DNA from: an uncultured Oxalobacteraceae bacterium
Lineage (GTDB): Bacteria > Pseudomonadota > Gammaproteobacteria > Burkholderiales > Burkholderiaceae
DNA length: 9,596 nucleotides
Direction of reading: 5' to 3'
NCBI GenBank assembly: GCA_946479705.1
Contig: CAMLHI010000060.1
Coordinates: 1-9,596 of the forward strand
In this document: positions 6,452 to 9,596 of the stretch, piece after piece
Numbering within the stretch: the stretch's first letter is position 1
How the letters are laid out: every line of letters starts with the position of its first letter
Position numbers and translations under genes: made by a program
Notes under the pieces: model-generated
What the model saw: only the letters and a program-made list of their open reading frames with translations
Told to the model about the DNA's origin: nothing
Databases searched by the model: none

Positions 6452-7540
6452 ATGAGTTCGACGATCGACGCAGTACAACCGCGCCCCGCTGCCGGCGCCT
6501 CCAGCGCCCCCACCGTGCGCCTGCTGCAGCCGCAGGATTACCCGCGCTGGGACGCCTTCGTGGCCGCCTGCCCCGAGGCGACCTTCTTCCACCGCGCCGG
6601 CTGGCAAACCATCATCGAGCGCGTGTACGGCCACAAGACCTGGTTCTTCTACGCCGAGCGCGAAGGCCAGATCGTCGGCGTGCTGCCGCTGGCCGAGATC
6701 AAGAGCCGCCTGTTCGGCCACTCGCTGGCGGCGCTGCCGTTCTGCGTGCTGGGCGGCGTGGCCGCCACCGACGACGACGCCCGCCCGCTGCTCGACGCCG
6801 CCGCCGAGAAGGTGGCGCGCGAACTGCGCGTCGGCCACCTCGAATACCGCAACCTGCTGCCGGCCCACCCGAACGATCCGTCCTGGTACCGGAAGGAGCT
6901 GTACGTCACCTTCCGCAAGGAGATCGGCGCCGACGACGACGAGAACATGAACGCCATCCCGCGCAAGCAGCGCGCCATGGTCAGGAAAGGCATCAAGCTG
7001 GGCTTGAGCGCCGAACTGGACGAGGACGTCGAGCGCTTCTTCACCTGCTACTCGACCAGCGTGCACCGGCTCGGCACGCCGGTCTTCCCCAAGTCCTACT
7101 TTAAGGTCATCAAGGAAGTCTTCCCCGCCGAGACCGAGATCCGCATCATCGTCAAGGATGGCCAGCTGATCGCCGGCGTGATGAGCTTTTACTGGCGCGA
7201 CGAAGTGCTGCCCTACTACGGCGGCGGCATGCCGGCCGCGCGCGAAGTGGCCGGCAACGACTATATGTACTGGAACCTGATGCAGGCGGCCGCCGCGCGC
7301 GGCGTGCGCATCTTCGACTTCGGCCGCAGCAAGCTCGGTACCGGCGCCTTCGACTTCAAGAAGAACTGGGGCTTTTCGCCCACCCCGCTGGCCTACGAAT
7401 ACAAGCTGATCGCATCGACCGAACTGCCGGACAATAACCCGCTCAATCCCAAGTACCAGCTGTTCATCAAGATGTGGAAGAAGCTGCCGATCGGCCTGGC
7501 CAACGCGCTCGGTCCGCACATCGTCAAGAGCCTGGGTTGA
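6452..7540 (+). CDS. FemAB-family/GNAT-like XrtA-associated transferase
   Basis: This 362-residue protein resembles the FemAB-related family of PEP-CTERM loci (TIGR03019 type). FemAB proteins are double-GNAT-fold enzymes; the classical members transfer amino acids from aminoacyl-tRNA to peptidoglycan precursors. Here the N-terminal half has VRLLQPQDYPRWDAFV and TFFHRAGWQTIIERVYGHKT (44-63). The C-terminal acetyltransferase-like half has IAGVMSFYWRDEVLPYYGGG (240-259) and FDFGRSKLGTGAFDFKKNWG (288-307). No signal peptide or membrane helix is seen, so it should act in the cytoplasm. In this setting it may acylate or aminoacylate an EPS sugar or lipid-linked precursor, but donor and acceptor are unknown. 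It starts 28 bases after the deacetylase stop with no obvious Shine-Dalgarno; residues ~1-20 are low-complexity, so a later start is possible. The GT gene follows five bases after its stop. Confidence 0.9.
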   Translation: MSSTIDAVQPRPAAGASSAPTVRLLQPQDYPRWDAFVAACPEATFFHRAGWQTIIERVYGHKTWFFYAEREGQIVGVLPLAEIKSRLFGHSLAALPFCVLGGVAATDDDARPLLDAAAEKVARELRVGHLEYRNLLPAHPNDPSWYRKELYVTFRKEIGADDDENMNAIPRKQRAMVRKGIKLGLSAELDEDVERFFTCYSTSVHRLGTPVFPKSYFKVIKEVFPAETEIRIIVKDGQLIAGVMSFYWRDEVLPYYGGGMPAAREVAGNDYMYWNLMQAAAARGVRIFDFGRSKLGTGAFDFKKNWGFSPTPLAYEYKLIASTELPDNNPLNPKYQLFIKMWKKLPIGLANALGPHIVKSLG

Positions 7541-7545
7541 CCGCC

Positions 7546-8736
7546 GTGCGCCATCTGCTCCTGCTGGTCCACCGCATCCCCTACCCGCCCAACAAGGGCG
7601 ACAAGATCCGCTCCTACCACCTGCTGCGCCACCTGGCCGGGCATTACCGGGTCCACCTGGGCAGCTTCGTCGACGACGAGGACGACTGGCAGCACGCGAG
7701 CACCGTGGAAAAGCTGTGCGCCTCGACCCACCTGGCGCGCCTGAACCCCTTGCGCGCGCGCGCGCGCAGCCTGGGCGCGCTGCTGGCCAACCGTTCGCTC
7801 TCGCTCGACTACTACCATGACAAGGGCATGGCCAGCTGGGTCGAGCAGACCGTGCGCACCCACGGCATCGAGCGCATCATGATCTTTTCCTCGGCGATGG
7901 CGCAGTACGCCGAAGCCTATCCGCAGGCGCGGCGGGTGGTCGATTTCGTCGACGTCGATTCGGACAAATGGCGCCAGTACGCCGACAAGAAATCCTGGCC
8001 CATGAGCTGGCTGTACCGCCACGAAGCCAGGCAGCTGCTGGCCTACGAGCGCAAGGTCGCGCGCGAATGCGACGCCTCGCTGTTCGTCTCCAGCCCCGAG
8101 GCCGACCTGTTCCGCCAGCTGGCGCCGGAAAGCGACGCGCGCATCGGCTGGTTCAGCAATGGCGTCGACACCGAGTATTTTTCGCCCGAGCGCGCCTATC
8201 CCAGCCCCTACGCGGCCGGCGAGCGCGCCCTGGTGTTTACCGGCGCGATGGATTACTGGCCCAATATCGACGCGGTGCAGTGGTTCGCCGCCGAAGTGCT
8301 CCCCCAGATCCTGGCCCGGCATCCTGACGCGCGCTTCTACATCGTCGGTTCGCGCCCTGCCCCCGCGGTGCAGGCCCTGGCCCAGCAGGCCGGCGTGGTC
8401 GTCACCGGCACCGTGCCCGACGTGCGTCCCTACATCGCCCACGGCGAAGTGGCGGTGGCCCCGCTGCGCATCGCGCGCGGCATCCAGAACAAGGTGCTCG
8501 AAGCGATGGCCATGGGCCGCCCGGTGGTGGTCTCGCCCCAAGCCCTGGAAGGCATCGACGCCGACATCGGCCGCGAAGTGCTGCTGGCCGCCGACGCCGC
8601 CGCCTTCGCCGCCACCGTCATGGCGCTGCTGCGCCAGCCCGACCCCGGCGTGGGCGCCGCCGCGCGCAGCAATGTACAGCGCCACTACAGCTGGTCGAGC
8701 AAGCTGGCGCGCATCGAGGAGAAACTGGAATGCTGA
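7546..8736 (+). CDS. XrtA-system GT4-type glycosyltransferase (TIGR03087 type)
   Basis: This 396-residue GT-B-fold glycosyltransferase matches the sugar transferase family tied to PEP-CTERM/EpsH1-type loci. It would add a sugar from a nucleotide donor to the EPS repeat unit at the cytoplasmic face. The N-terminus VHRIPYPPNKGDKIRSYH (8-25) is the family's signature. VVDFVDVDSDKW lies at ~131-142, SNGVDTEYFSP at 204-214, FTGAMDYWPNIDAVQWF at 231-247, and the donor-binding GIQNKVLEAMAMGRPVV at 312-328. The first Glu of the classical EX7E motif is replaced by Arg (R311); only the second (E319) is present. I chose GTG 7546 because it gives the usual short hydrophobic start (MRHLLLLVHR). An upstream in-frame ATG (7474) would add 24 uncharacteristic residues overlapping the FemAB gene; TTG 7537 is another option. 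The end overlaps xrtA by seven bases. Confidence 0.9.
   Translation: MRHLLLLVHRIPYPPNKGDKIRSYHLLRHLAGHYRVHLGSFVDDEDDWQHASTVEKLCASTHLARLNPLRARARSLGALLANRSLSLDYYHDKGMASWVEQTVRTHGIERIMIFSSAMAQYAEAYPQARRVVDFVDVDSDKWRQYADKKSWPMSWLYRHEARQLLAYERKVARECDASLFVSSPEADLFRQLAPESDARIGWFSNGVDTEYFSPERAYPSPYAAGERALVFTGAMDYWPNIDAVQWFAAEVLPQILARHPDARFYIVGSRPAPAVQALAQQAGVVVTGTVPDVRPYIAHGEVAVAPLRIARGIQNKVLEAMAMGRPVVVSPQALEGIDADIGREVLLAADAAAFAATVMALLRQPDPGVGAAARSNVQRHYSWSSKLARIEEKLEC
7752..7767 (+). repeat. (GC)8 dinucleotide tract inside the glycosyltransferase gene
   Basis: Sixteen bases of perfectly alternating GC encode the RARAR stretch near residues 70-74 of the glycosyltransferase. The unit of two is not a multiple of the codon, so slippage by one or two units would shift the frame early in the gene. 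It is in frame in this sequence. Confidence 0.75.
8716..8722 (+). promoter_or_regulatory. Ribosome binding site deciding the xrtA start
   Basis: GAGGAGA lies inside the end of the glycosyltransferase gene, seven bases before ATG 8730 and thirteen before ATG 8736. The spacing favours 8730, so translation of xrtA is probably coupled to that of the glycosyltransferase. Confidence 0.65.
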
Positions 8737-9596
8737 TGTCCGACACCGCGGGCCGGCTGCGCCCCGCGCGCCTGCTGCCGCCCGCCACCTGGGCCCTGAT
8801 CGCCCTGGCCATGCTGGCGCCGCTGCTGCTGTACTTCGCCACCGCCGCCTCGATCGTCTCGATCTGGAACAGCAGCGAAACCTTCGCCCACGGCTACGTG
8901 ATCGCGCCGATCTCGGCCTGGCTGATCTGGCGCCGGCGCGACAACTTCGCCCTGTATCCGCCGCAGCCCTGCTGGCCCGCGCTGGCGCTGCTCGCCGTGG
9001 CCGGCCTGGTCTGGCTGGCCGGGCGCATCGGCGGCGTGCAGTTCGTCACCCAGTACGCCTTCGCCGCCATGTTCCCGCTGATCGCCCTGGCCGTGCTGGG
9101 CCGGCGCCTGGCCGCTTCGCTCGCCTTCCCGCTGCTGTTCCTGCTGTTCGCGGTGCCCTTCGGCGACATCTTCATCGCCCCGCTGATCGAGTTCACCGCC
9201 AACTTCACCGTGGCCGCGCTGCAGCTGACCGGCATCCCGGTGCTGCGCAACGGCACCCGCTTCGAAATCCCCACCGGCAGCTGGTCGGTCGTCACCGCCT
9301 GCAGCGGCGTGCGCTACCTGATTTCCTCGGTCACCATCGGCTGCCTGTACGCCTACCTCAGCTACCGCTCGCTCACGCGCCGCCTGGTGTTCATCGCCGC
9401 CGCGGTGGTGGTGCCGATCGTCGCCAACGGCTTGCGCGCCTACATGATCGTCATGATCGGCCACACCAGCAATATGGAACTGGCCACCGGCGTCGACCAC
9501 CTGATCTACGGCTGGGTATTCTTCGGCATTGTGATGTTCCTGATGTTCTGGGCCGGCAGCTACTGGCGCGAAGACCTCCTGCCGGCGCCCGTCCAG
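8730..9596 (+). CDS. xrtA: Exosortase A (partial at the right edge)
   Basis: The reading frame is open from ATG 8730 to the window end: 289 codons, no stop. Exosortase A is a polytopic inner-membrane cysteine transpeptidase that recognises C-terminal PEP-CTERM signals of exported proteins, cleaves them and transfers the protein to a surface acceptor. About eight hydrophobic segments are visible (roughly 20-45, 53-68, 82-98, 104-124, 130-150, 195-211, 217-243 and 258-276). The catalytic set is present: Cys191 in TACSGVRY, Arg236 in ANGLRAY and His257 in DHLIYGW. ETFAHGYVIAP (50-60) is the conserved N-terminal exosortase segment. The core catalytic domain is complete; what is cut off is the end of the protein, where many XrtA proteins carry an EpsI-like (DUF3485) domain. 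Its start overlaps the glycosyltransferase stop. Context (the whole XrtA EPS cluster) supports the A subtype. Confidence 0.93.
   Translation, partial: MLMSDTAGRLRPARLLPPATWALIALAMLAPLLLYFATAASIVSIWNSSETFAHGYVIAPISAWLIWRRRDNFALYPPQPCWPALALLAVAGLVWLAGRIGGVQFVTQYAFAAMFPLIALAVLGRRLAASLAFPLLFLLFAVPFGDIFIAPLIEFTANFTVAALQLTGIPVLRNGTRFEIPTGSWSVVTACSGVRYLISSVTIGCLYAYLSYRSLTRRLVFIAAAVVVPIVANGLRAYMIVMIGHTSNMELATGVDHLIYGWVFFGIVMFLMFWAGSYWREDLLPAPVQ

Noticed and set aside
4387..6513. 708-codon open frame on the minus strand
   Set aside because: It is antisense to the ATPase and deacetylase genes. Stops are avoided because of GC-biased third positions on the coding strand; no domain is recognisable.
7474..7545. 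Upstream ATG adding 24 residues to the glycosyltransferase
   Set aside because: The extra residues are charged and uncharacteristic, lie wholly in the FemAB gene, and precede the family's usual N-terminal strand, which begins at the GTG at 7546.
7393..8685. 430-codon open frame on the minus strand
   Set aside because: It is antisense shadow of the glycosyltransferase gene, with biased composition and no motif.
8685..9500. 271-codon minus-strand frame rich in Gln, Gly, His and Asp
   Set aside because: It is the antisense of the membrane-segment codons of xrtA, whose catalytic Cys/Arg/His motifs are clear on the plus strand.

Overview
The window is GC-rich DNA carrying the front half of an exosortase A (XrtA)/PEP-CTERM-type exopolysaccharide (EPS) locus. 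Gene content, order and codon use fit a beta-proteobacterium of the Burkholderiales. Oxalobacteraceae (the Massilia/Duganella/Janthinobacterium group) is my best guess, by inference from locus architecture and not from any marker gene.

Layout: (i) Positions 1-233 hold the first 77 codons of a minus-strand, secreted trypsin/HtrA-like serine protease, cut by the window edge. (ii) Positions 234-568 are a divergent intergenic region of about 335 bases. It has a sigma70-like promoter with a perfect TATAAT at 354-359, a GC-rich hairpin and two perfect 14-base palindromes. (iii) Positions 569-9596 hold eight plus-strand genes with gaps of 28 bases or less or overlaps, very likely one transcript. In order they are a Wzz-like chain-length determinant, a cytoplasmic tyrosine autokinase, an outer-membrane beta-barrel protein, an ExeA/GspA-like AAA+ ATPase, a NodB-type polysaccharide deacetylase, a FemAB/GNAT-like transferase, a GT4-type glycosyltransferase, and exosortase A (xrtA), which is open at the right edge.

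How they may work together: the glycosyltransferase helps assemble the repeat unit. The deacetylase may expose amines that the FemAB-like enzyme could acylate or aminoacylate. The chain-length protein and its separate kinase (a CpsC/CpsD-like split BY-kinase pair) would control polymer length. The ATPase and beta-barrel are candidate export or assembly parts. XrtA would process PEP-CTERM proteins that end up on the surface or in the EPS matrix. No PEP-CTERM substrate gene, Wza-like export protein, flippase or polymerase lies inside the window.

The locus type is known from comparative genomics, but several of its proteins (beta-barrel, ATPase, deacetylase, FemAB-like protein) have no settled biochemical role. 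The most useful leads are the deacetylase-FemAB pairing, the structured leader, a (GC)8 tract inside the glycosyltransferase gene, and the absence of a Wza-type gene just upstream. I saw no RNA gene, insertion sequence, CRISPR array or attachment site.
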